Shown in pieces: positions 1 to 5,379 of a stretch of DNA of 5,950 nucleotides. The translations under genes were made by a program, and so were the position numbers. How positions within the stretch are numbered: the stretch's first letter is position 1; each line of letters starts with the position of its first letter. Origin of the DNA: Planctomycetota bacterium. Its GTDB lineage: Bacteria > Planctomycetota > Phycisphaerae > Phycisphaerales > SM1A02. The notes below the pieces were generated by a model that did not search any database, was not told the origin of the DNA, and was given only the letters and a program-made list of their open reading frames with translations. The stretch is from NCBI GenBank assembly GCA_009926815.1, contig RFOC01000128.1:1-5950 (forward strand), in the 5' to 3' direction.

Positions 1-28
1 CCTCTCTCGATTTGTGCAGTCGTCTCGC

Positions 29-66
29 GGTCTGTCCTGCAACGCCAAAGACGGGCAGGACCGGCC
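29..66. repeat. Imperfect inverted repeat, possible transcript-end hairpin
   Basis: The arms GTCCTGC (34-40) and GCAGGAC (55-61) pair perfectly over 7 bp around a 14-base loop. After one mismatch (33/62) the stem continues as GGTC (29-32) against GGCC (63-66). This includes a G-U pair if read as plus-strand RNA and an A-C mismatch if read as minus-strand RNA. It lies about 85 bases beyond the tadA stop. No T-run follows on either strand, so it is not a canonical intrinsic terminator. It could be a 3' stabilising structure or part of an RNA I do not recognise. Confidence 0.4.
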
Positions 67-90
67 TACCGTGTGATTCCGTCAGCCAAT

Positions 91-116
91 GGCCAGCGGT
101 TCCCCATGTTCTGGCC
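91..116. repeat. Short inverted repeat downstream of tadA
   Basis: GGCCAG (91-96) pairs with CTGGCC (111-116) around a 14-base loop. It begins about 33 bases after the tadA stop codon. There is no T-tract on either side. It is weak evidence for a transcript end and could occur by chance in DNA this rich in G and C. Confidence 0.25.
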
Positions 117-148
117 TGCAGAAGGCGGAATTCGGGTGGTTTTCGGAC

Positions 149-688
149 CTATCGGCGCAGCCGCCGGTCCTGAAAGAACTTGCGCAGAAGCCCGATCGCC
201 TCCGGGGCCAACATTCCGCCCGCGCAGGGCAGTCGGTGGTTCAGCCGGGGGTCCCGGGGAATGTCATAGAGGGTGCCCACGGCTCCGGCCTTCGGGTCGA
301 AGGCCCCGAAAACCAGGCCACCCAGCCGGGCGTTGACCAGAGCGCCGGCGCACATGGGGCACGGTTCCAGAGTGACCGCCATCCGGCAGTCATGGAGCCG
401 CCAACGCTCCAGCGCGACGCCGGCCCGCCGCAGAGCCACCATCTCGGCATGGCCGGCTGGGTCGGACGAGGCCTCGCGATCGTTGGCGGCTTCCGCCACG
501 ATCTCCGCTCCCCGATAGATGACCGCGCCCACGGGCACCTCGCCCGAGGCCGCGGCCTGACGGGCCAGGTCGATGGCCCGTCGCATCATGGCCACGTCTC
601 CGGACGCCAGCCAGGGGTGTCGGGCGTTCATGTTCCGCAGCCATCGATGGGATCGGCGATTCTCGTTGCGGAGGTACATGCCTCTCAC
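149..688 (-). CDS. tadA: tRNA adenosine(34) deaminase TadA
   Basis: This zinc-dependent cytosolic enzyme deaminates adenosine to inosine at the wobble position of tRNA-Arg(ACG). All family signatures are visible: EVPVGAV (50-56), Asn69, the HAE motif with zinc ligand His80 and proton-shuttling Glu82, and the PCPMC motif giving zinc ligands Cys110 and Cys113. The FGAFDPKAGA segment (128-137), LNHR (149-152) and the basic C-terminal tail (FFQDRRLRR) also match TadA rather than cytidine or guanine deaminases. The longest reading starts with GTG at 688 and overlaps the tatC stop as GTGA. It adds about 20 residues relative to E. coli TadA. The ATG at 679 and the ATG at 631 (160 aa, closest to the family length) are plausible alternatives. 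It is the last gene of the minus-strand series. Function is secure; the start is not. Confidence 0.93.
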   Translation of the reverse strand: MRGMYLRNENRRSHRWLRNMNARHPWLASGDVAMMRRAIDLARQAAASGEVPVGAVIYRGAEIVAEAANDREASSDPAGHAEMVALRRAGVALERWRLHDCRMAVTLEPCPMCAGALVNARLGGLVFGAFDPKAGAVGTLYDIPRDPRLNHRLPCAGGMLAPEAIGLLRKFFQDRRLRR

Positions 689-1689
689 GCCTCGCCGCCG
701 CGGACCAGCCTGAGCAGCCGACCGAGCACCTCACCCTGCGCCACGGCCGAGGGCGGCGCCACGCGAAGCAGCAGGATGCCGAGCTCGTAGAGCAGGTAGA
801 CGGGCACGGCGAGCAGGGCCATGGAGAACGGATCGCCGCTTGGGGTGACCACGGCGCCGATCACCGCCGCCGCGAAGATGGCGTAGCGCCGCTGGCGCGC
901 CAGCGCCGAGGGCGTCAGCACGCCCAGCCAGCCCAGCAGCAGCACCACCAGGGGGGTCTGGAAGGCGATCGTGATGCCCAGCGCGAAGTCGAGCGTGAAG
1001 TCCAGGTATTCGCTCAGCCGGAACTGCTGCATGAGTCGGGAGTCGTGCGCGAGCATCACGGTCCGGACCTCCACATGCTGCGGATCGACCGGGACCGCGA
1101 CGGCGAGCCGATGGTCCGGCGTCAGCCAGAGCTGTCCGGGCTGCGGATGCGCCGGCGATTCGGCCAGCGTCGGGATCACCGGTGTGCTGGCCACGGTGGT
1201 CGGACCGCCGGACTGCAGCAGGCGGGGCGGCTCGCCCCCGATGCTCACCAGCACCTCCAGCATCAGCGGCAGGAGCAGGAAGTACAGCAGCGCCAGGCCC
1301 AGGATGGTCAGGACGGCGGACATGGGCACGAGCAGGCGCACGAAGCGGCGCTCGTGCGCGTACAGCCCGGGTTCCACGAACTTCCAGACCTGCAGCGCGA
1401 TCCAGGGTGCCGCCAGCACCAGCGCGGCCACCAGCGAGAGCTTCAGCTCCGAACCCAGCGTCTCGATGGGATTGAGCACCTGCAGCTGCGCCGGCAGGTC
1501 ATGGGCCCGAAGTGCGCGGAGGGCGGGCTCGCACAGGACGTCGCGGATGGGAGCGGCGAAGGCGAAGGCCGCGATGGCCACCGGCACCGGCACCGCGAGC
1601 GCCAGCAGCACGCGGCGACGGAGCTCGTCGAGGTGATCGCCGAGCGTCATCACGGCGTGGCCGGAGGGATCCGGGGCAGGACGCTCCAT
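685..1689 (-). CDS. tatC: Sec-independent protein translocase subunit TatC
   Basis: TatC is the multi-spanning membrane receptor of the twin-arginine pathway; with TatA/B it recognises RR signal peptides and exports folded proteins. The cytoplasmic N-terminus carries HLDELRRRV (19-27) with Glu22, equivalent to the signal-peptide-binding Glu15 of E. coli. The first cytoplasmic loop has FVEPGLYAHERR (104-115). TM4 has FQTP with Gln244 where E. coli has Glu170, a known E/Q position. TM5-6 follow (VVTPSGDPFSM, 280-290). At 334 aa it exceeds the usual roughly 250-260. The extra length is mainly residues 150-222, an enlarged periplasmic loop between TM3 and TM4. The ATG at 1689 gives a 13-residue leader; the ATG at 1650 would start MTLGDHLDELRRR, closer to typical TatC. 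Neither has a clear Shine-Dalgarno. No tatA or tatB is in the window. It overlaps tadA by 4 bases. Confidence 0.96.
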   Translation of the reverse strand: MERPAPDPSGHAVMTLGDHLDELRRRVLLALAVPVPVAIAAFAFAAPIRDVLCEPALRALRAHDLPAQLQVLNPIETLGSELKLSLVAALVLAAPWIALQVWKFVEPGLYAHERRFVRLLVPMSAVLTILGLALLYFLLLPLMLEVLVSIGGEPPRLLQSGGPTTVASTPVIPTLAESPAHPQPGQLWLTPDHRLAVAVPVDPQHVEVRTVMLAHDSRLMQQFRLSEYLDFTLDFALGITIAFQTPLVVLLLGWLGVLTPSALARQRRYAIFAAAVIGAVVTPSGDPFSMALLAVPVYLLYELGILLLRVAPPSAVAQGEVLGRLLRLVRGGEA

Positions 1690-1690
1690 T

Positions 1691-1707
1691 CCGGGATGCT
1701 ATCCCGG
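1691..1707 (-). promoter_or_regulatory. Perfect hairpin in the tatD-tatC gap
   Basis: CCGGGAT (1691-1697) and ATCCCGG (1701-1707) form a perfect 7-bp stem with a 3-base loop. It occupies 17 of the 25 bases between the tatD stop and the upstream tatC ATG. On the transcript it ends one base before that ATG. No U-run follows, so it is not an ordinary terminator. It may instead limit ribosome access to the upstream tatC start, favour the downstream ATG at 1650, or stabilise processed mRNA. The structure is directly visible; the role is inferred. Confidence 0.55.
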
Positions 1708-1714
1708 TCTCGGG

Positions 1715-2500
1715 TCAATCCCCGGGGGGCAGGCCGAAGAAGCGGCAGGCGTTGGCATCGAGCAGCCTGGCGCAGGCCGCCTCGTCCATGCCACGCAGCA
1801 TGGCGAGCTGCCGGGCGACCAGCATGACGTGGGCGGGCCGGTTGGGCTTGGCGGATCGCATGGGCTCGGGCGAGAGGAACGGCGCGTCGGTCTCCGCCAT
1901 GATGCGGTCATCCGGCACCAGGCGGGCAGCCTGCTGAACCTCGGGTGCGTTGCGGTAGGTGACGATGCCCGTGAAGCTGATCCAGGCCCCGAAATCCAGC
2001 ACGCGGCGGGCCTCGTCCGCGGTGCCGCTGAAGCAGTGGAACACGAAGCGGTCGGCGGGCAGGCCGCTGGCGGACAGGCGAGGGAGCAGTTCGTCGAAGG
2101 CCTCGCGGCAGTGGATGATCACCGGCTTGCGCAGGCCCTCGGCGCCCCATCGTGCGATGCGGTCCAGCTGACCCTCGAGCGCCGCGATCTGGTGCGGCCA
2201 CGCGGGTTGCGGATAGTGGCGGTCCAGGCCCAGTTCTCCCCAGGCCACGCACCGCGGCCGCTGGCCGCACGCATGCAGGGCGCCCCAGTCCACGGGTTCG
2301 TCGCTGTGCAGGGGATGCACGCCCGCGCTGCACCACACGCCTTCGTGGGCCTCCGCGAGCCGGCAACCCGCCACGCTGTCGGCACTGGTGGTGCCCACGG
2401 TGATGCACCCGCGCACGCCCGCCTGGCGCATGCGATCCAGCTCCTGGGGCACCTGGCCTTCGTACTGCGTGTAGGTGAGATGGCAGTGGGTGTCGATCAT
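1715..2500 (-). CDS. tatD: TatD-family metal-dependent hydrolase (3'-5' DNase)
   Basis: This is a cytosolic TIM-barrel hydrolase of the TatD/YcfH family, whose characterised members are metal-dependent exonucleases acting on DNA (and RNA in E. coli). At 261 aa it is a normal family length. Every metal ligand is present: His5 and His7 in DTHCHL, Glu89 in GELGLD, His130 in IIHCREA, His155 in FHCFSG and Asp205 in ETDAP. The C-terminal KPNRPAHV (218-225) matches the family's R-N-x-P-x-x-V region. ATG at 2500 is chosen because MIDTHCHL is the canonical N-terminus. Its ATG overlaps the TGA of the upstream antiporter gene (ATGA, 2497-2500), and GAGG lies 7 bases upstream. The frame stays open far upstream, but that part is antiporter sequence read out of frame. 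Despite the name and its place beside tatC, E. coli TatD is not needed for Tat export. The paralogue YcfH cannot be excluded from sequence alone. Confidence 0.93.
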   Translation of the reverse strand: MIDTHCHLTYTQYEGQVPQELDRMRQAGVRGCITVGTTSADSVAGCRLAEAHEGVWCSAGVHPLHSDEPVDWGALHACGQRPRCVAWGELGLDRHYPQPAWPHQIAALEGQLDRIARWGAEGLRKPVIIHCREAFDELLPRLSASGLPADRFVFHCFSGTADEARRVLDFGAWISFTGIVTYRNAPEVQQAARLVPDDRIMAETDAPFLSPEPMRSAKPNRPAHVMLVARQLAMLRGMDEAACARLLDANACRFFGLPPGD

Positions 2501-3855
2501 CGCCGGACCTCGCCGGACCGTAGCCCCAGCCGCAGCAGGGGAGGGCCGGCCAGTTCGTGCAGCGCCACCACCGTCAGCAGGAGGGCCAGCAGCGCGTCGG
2601 CCCAGGGTTCGTTGCCCAGCACCGCGCGGGCCTCGGAGGCCAGCGCAATGCTCACCCCGGCCTGCGGAACCATGCTGGTCCAGAGCCAGCTCCGGGTGTG
2701 GCCGTGCACGCCTGCCCAGGCGCAGCCCACCCGAAGGCCGGTCCAGATGCCGGCCAGGCGAAGGGCGGCGATGCACGCGGCGATGGGCAGGACCTGGGAG
2801 AGCCCCCCGAGCCCGATCCGCGCGCCGGCGACCGCGAAGAACAGGGCGTAGGTGGCGGGAAGCAGGTTGTCGATCGATCGGAAGAGCCGCTCGCTGCGGC
2901 GAGGCGCCAGGTTGGCCAGCGCGAAGCCCGCCGTGATGCCCGCCAGCAGTGGCGCGATCGAGAGAAGCCGCCCCGCCAGCGCGATGGCGAATCCACTGAC
3001 GAGCACCACCAGGTCCAGGCGGATGCGTGTCCTCAGCGCGGCCAGCGCCAGCAGCGCCGCGAAGCACGCCCCCACCAGCAGCGAACCGCTCAGGTGCCAG
3101 GCCACGCTCCAGGCGGCGGAACCACCGGCGCGGCTGCCACCCCACGCAGCCAGCAACGCGCTCACCAGGACCACGAGCGAGAGATCCTTCACCACGGTGA
3201 CCGCCAGCGCGGTGCGAGAGAGGGGACCTCTCGCTCCGGTCTCCCGCAGCATGGCGGTGACCACGGCTGGACTGTTGGCCACCGCCATGGTGGCCAGCAG
3301 CAGCGTGAGATAGGCGCGATGCGACGCCGAGCGCTCGGACAGCAGGGGCACGAAGCCGCCCAGGGCGGCCAGTCCCGTGCCCACCCACAGCAGCACGCCC
3401 AGCATGTCGGAGACCGCGAGTCGGGCCACCTGGCCGGCGGCGCGGCGGAGGAATTCCAGTCGGATCTCGCCTCCGGCCACCAGTCCGATCATGCTGACGG
3501 CGAGCGCATCGACCATCTGCAGGTACTGGAGCTCGTCTCGAGGGACCAGCGGAGGCATCGGGGCACCCACCGCCGCGTGCAGCTCGGGGCCCGCCAGCAC
3601 GCCGAAGACCAGCGCTCCGCTCACGCGAGGCAGTCCGGCGATCGAGGCGAGCTCGCCCAGCAGGAACGATCCCAGCAGCAGCAGGCCCAGCGAGAGTGCC
3701 GCCGTGGCCACGCCGGGTGGCAATGGGGCGGGTGCGTCGCCCAGGAGACCCGGGGTCCCGGACATGGCGCCGGGACCTTCCGTCCATGCCCGGAGCATGC
3801 CCACCGCGATCACGAGCGCAACCAGGCTGAGCAGCAGGGTGAGGGCGCGCCTCAT
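2497..3855 (-). CDS. CPA2-type cation:proton antiporter, Lys-Asp variant
   Basis: This is an integral inner-membrane protein of the sodium/hydrogen exchanger fold, predicted to exchange Na+ or K+ for protons. Almost the whole 452 aa is hydrophobic segments. Recognisable family stretches are GLPRVSGALVFGVLAGPEL (74-92), the amphipathic segment near GLVAGGEIRLEF (124-135), an unwound-helix region LLATMAVANSPAVV (186-199), LLAGITAGFALAN (303-315), LFFAVAGARIGL (338-349) and MVPQAGVSIALA (395-406). The helix that normally carries the Asp-Asp or Asn-Asp ion site reads TVVKDLSLVVL (220-230), giving Lys223-Asp224. About 50 residues precede the conserved core, with an extra hydrophobic stretch (4-20) followed by a Gly/Pro/Ala-rich linker. 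There is no C-terminal TrkA-N/RCK domain as in KefB/KefC. The ATG overlaps the preceding gene's stop as ATGA and has GGGAAGG 8 bases upstream. Ion specificity cannot be read from the sequence. Confidence 0.82.
   Translation of the reverse strand: MRRALTLLLSLVALVIAVGMLRAWTEGPGAMSGTPGLLGDAPAPLPPGVATAALSLGLLLLGSFLLGELASIAGLPRVSGALVFGVLAGPELHAAVGAPMPPLVPRDELQYLQMVDALAVSMIGLVAGGEIRLEFLRRAAGQVARLAVSDMLGVLLWVGTGLAALGGFVPLLSERSASHRAYLTLLLATMAVANSPAVVTAMLRETGARGPLSRTALAVTVVKDLSLVVLVSALLAAWGGSRAGGSAAWSVAWHLSGSLLVGACFAALLALAALRTRIRLDLVVLVSGFAIALAGRLLSIAPLLAGITAGFALANLAPRRSERLFRSIDNLLPATYALFFAVAGARIGLGGLSQVLPIAACIAALRLAGIWTGLRVGCAWAGVHGHTRSWLWTSMVPQAGVSIALASEARAVLGNEPWADALLALLLTVVALHELAGPPLLRLGLRSGEVRR
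2508..2511 (-). promoter_or_regulatory. Ribosome binding site of tatD
   Basis: GAGG on the minus strand lies 7 bases before the tatD ATG at 2500, inside the last codons of the antiporter gene. It supports choosing this ATG over the much longer open frame upstream. It sits in a small tandem repeat (CGCCGGACCT then CGCCGGACCG, 2501-2520 on the plus strand). Confidence 0.5.
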
Positions 3856-5045
3856 GAGGTTCGCCTTCCCAGCAAGGGCAGCAGTCCGCTCGTCAGGCCG
3901 ACCACGACCAGGGCCAGCAGCACGCCTCGCTCGGTCTGGGTGTCATGCACCTGCACGGCGGACACCGCCAGCGCGATCGCGATGGGCGCCTGTCGCACCG
4001 CGCCGCGTCGGAGCCGAAGCGCTCCCGGCTCCCGCCAGCGTTCCTGCAGCGCCCACCAGGCCACGAGCGGCTTCAGCAGCAGACGCGAGATGAGCAGTCC
4101 CGACGCCAGCAACCAGGGCCATCGGCCTCCTCCACCCAGCATGACGCCCGCCAGCATGAAGAAGATGGCGGCGACGGCCGGTTCGCTCTCGGACACCAGT
4201 CGTTCGAGTCGCCGCATGGGACCGCCCCGGAGTTGGGCCACCACCAGCCCCAGCAGGAAGGCGCCCGTCATGGGGCTGGCGTCCATGGCGGCTCCCGCGC
4301 CCGCGACGGTGGCCAGCGTGGCCAGCAACGCCAGGATGAGGCGGCCATCCTGCCCGGATTGCGGTCCCAGCACCGTGCGCAGGCTCAGGGCCGCGGCACC
4401 AGCCATGGCCAGCACCGCGAGCATGCCCTGCGATCCGCGGGGCGACATGGTGATCAGGTCGCACGCGATGATCGAGAGCGCCGACCCCAGACCCGCGCCC
4501 GCCTGGATCCACGCGGCGACCTGCGGTGCCCGAGCATCGAGTCCCCGGAGCGAGCGGAGTTCACCCGACCATCCGATGCAGGCCGCGCCCACCAGGCTGG
4601 CGATCGGCCACAGGAGCATCAGGCTGGCCGAGGGCGCAACCGTGCGCAGCGCCGCGAACGCAAGGCCGGCGCCGGCGATGAAGGACAGCGCCGCATCGAC
4701 GAGAATCCATCGCCAGAGCGTCGCCGGAACCGCGGCGAGAAGGTCCCGCCGCATCTGCAGGCCCACGAGCAGGCCGATCCAGGCCAGGCCCAGCTGCGTG
4801 AGCGGGCGAAGCTCGACCAGCGCGTCGTTCCGGAGCAGGCCCATGCCACCCGGTCCCAGCAGCAGCCCCGCGGCCAGCGCCAGCCAGCCTCCGCCCAGCA
4901 GCGCGCTGGCCACGGGCCAGCGTGCCAGTCGAGCGGCGGGACGGGTGAGTGACACAAAGGCGAGCAGCAGCGCCGACCCTCCAGCCGCGAGGGCGCCCAG
5001 CGCCTGGCCCACGCCGTCGGAAGCTGCCACCGCCTCGGGCGTCAT
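3852..5045 (-). CDS. Antiporter-like membrane protein lacking the acidic pair
   Basis: This 397-aa polytopic membrane protein has the outline of a CPA2 cation:proton antiporter. It shows GPGGMGLL (64-71), the GLAWIGLLVGLQMRRDLL segment (86-103), SPMTGAFLLGLVVAQL (257-272), AIFFMLAGVMLGGG (293-306), a helix with ISRLLLKPL (319-327) and RQAPIAIALAV (351-361). The region where active family members have Asp-Asp, Asn-Asp or Gln-Asp instead reads AAWIQAGAGLGSALSII (177-193). The nearest acid is Asp196, about one and a half helical turns or more beyond. It may therefore be a non-transporting partner or regulator, or use another residue. It starts one base after the stop of the PII-like gene and overlaps the next antiporter's start as ATGA, which suggests coupled, roughly stoichiometric synthesis. 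Membership of the fold is fairly clear; activity is not. Confidence 0.7.
   Translation of the reverse strand: MTPEAVAASDGVGQALGALAAGGSALLLAFVSLTRPAARLARWPVASALLGGGWLALAAGLLLGPGGMGLLRNDALVELRPLTQLGLAWIGLLVGLQMRRDLLAAVPATLWRWILVDAALSFIAGAGLAFAALRTVAPSASLMLLWPIASLVGAACIGWSGELRSLRGLDARAPQVAAWIQAGAGLGSALSIIACDLITMSPRGSQGMLAVLAMAGAAALSLRTVLGPQSGQDGRLILALLATLATVAGAGAAMDASPMTGAFLLGLVVAQLRGGPMRRLERLVSESEPAVAAIFFMLAGVMLGGGGRWPWLLASGLLISRLLLKPLVAWWALQERWREPGALRLRRGAVRQAPIAIALAVSAVQVHDTQTERGVLLALVVVGLTSGLLPLLGRRTS
3864..3870 (-). promoter_or_regulatory. Ribosome binding site of the Lys-Asp antiporter
   Basis: GGGAAGG on the minus strand lies 8 bases before the ATG at 3855 and within the end of the preceding coding sequence. 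It supports that ATG over the internal Met31, and combined with the ATGA overlap implies coupled re-initiation. Confidence 0.5.
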
Positions 5046-5046
5046 C

Positions 5047-5379
5047 TCAGAGTTCCAGTCCCAGCACGCTCTCGACCGGCATGGTCACGCCGATGGGGCG
5101 GCGTTCGCGCGGCAACTGCTCCAGGTAGCGGAGCAGCGCCTCGATCCTCTCCTGCGGTGCCACCGAGAGGATCACTCGGCTGCCGGTGGCCTGGGGCAGC
5201 AGCGCCGCCAGGCCGGCGAAGATCGGCATCTCGGCGCGGATGATCGCGCCGATGCCTCGGCTCTCCAGCACGGTGGCGCCGGTGATGCCGGCGTCGAGAA
5301 GCGCCGTGATGACGGGATCGAAGCTCTCCTCGGAGCGAGCGATCAGGATGAGCAGCTTCGACGGCAGGACCTCAGCCAT
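5047..5379 (-). CDS. PII-like (GlnB-fold) small signalling protein
   Basis: This 110-aa soluble protein aligns by eye with the whole PII core. SKLLILIARSEESFDPVITALLDAGI (7-32) matches the first strand and helix. TGATVLESRGIGA (33-45) matches the GITVTEVKGFG segment. SRVILSVAPQERIEALLRYL (67-86) matches the third strand and second helix. IGVTMPVESVLGLEL (96-110) matches the KIFVSPVEDVIRIR strand. The canonical T-loop with its modifiable tyrosine is shortened to about residues 46-58 and carries no tyrosine. The B-loop TGxxGDG is replaced by PRERRP. It is therefore unlikely to be an ordinary GlnB/GlnK nitrogen sensor; it resembles the divergent PII-like class linked to transporters. A perfect AGGAGG 9 bases upstream fixes the start. 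It overlaps the EIIA gene by 8 bases and ends one base before the first antiporter-like gene, so regulation of these membrane proteins is inferred. Confidence 0.75.
   Translation of the reverse strand: MAEVLPSKLLILIARSEESFDPVITALLDAGITGATVLESRGIGAIIRAEMPIFAGLAALLPQATGSRVILSVAPQERIEALLRYLEQLPRERRPIGVTMPVESVLGLEL

Larger units (their letters stand above)
1..148. other. Non-coding stretch downstream of tadA
   Basis: I see no supportable gene here. The minus-strand ATG at 107 runs into a TAG after 13 codons. The only minus-strand frame open to the left edge begins with TTG codons near 48 and 42 and has no recognisable content. I looked for tRNA, SRP RNA (a frequent neighbour of tadA in some bacteria), RNase P RNA and tmRNA signatures on both strands and found none. 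The stretch holds two inverted repeats, listed separately, and may be the 3' end of the seven-gene transcript. Confidence 0.6.

Noticed and set aside
89..790. Plus-strand open frame opposite tadA
   Set aside because: TadA on the minus strand has complete zinc and catalytic motifs; the plus-strand product has no family features.
1687..1723. Possible internal promoter (minus-strand TTGACC near the tatD stop) ahead of tatC
   Set aside because: No -10 element at acceptable spacing; the only TAGCAT is 11 bases away and lies within the hairpin.
1045..1827. Plus-strand open frame opposite tatC and the end of tatD
   Set aside because: Low-complexity Arg/Gln/Gly/His-rich translation, consistent with a shadow of the TatC gene.
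2501..2520. Tandem CGCCGGACC repeat at the antiporter-tatD junction
   Set aside because: Only two 10-base units, coding for the antiporter C-terminus and containing the tatD Shine-Dalgarno; no sign of a larger repeat family.
2501..3787. Upstream open extension of the tatD frame, which would give a 690-residue fusion
   Set aside because: This part is the antiporter gene read out of frame and is Arg/Gly/Pro-rich. MIDTHCHL, the GAGG and the ATGA overlap fix the tatD start at 2500.
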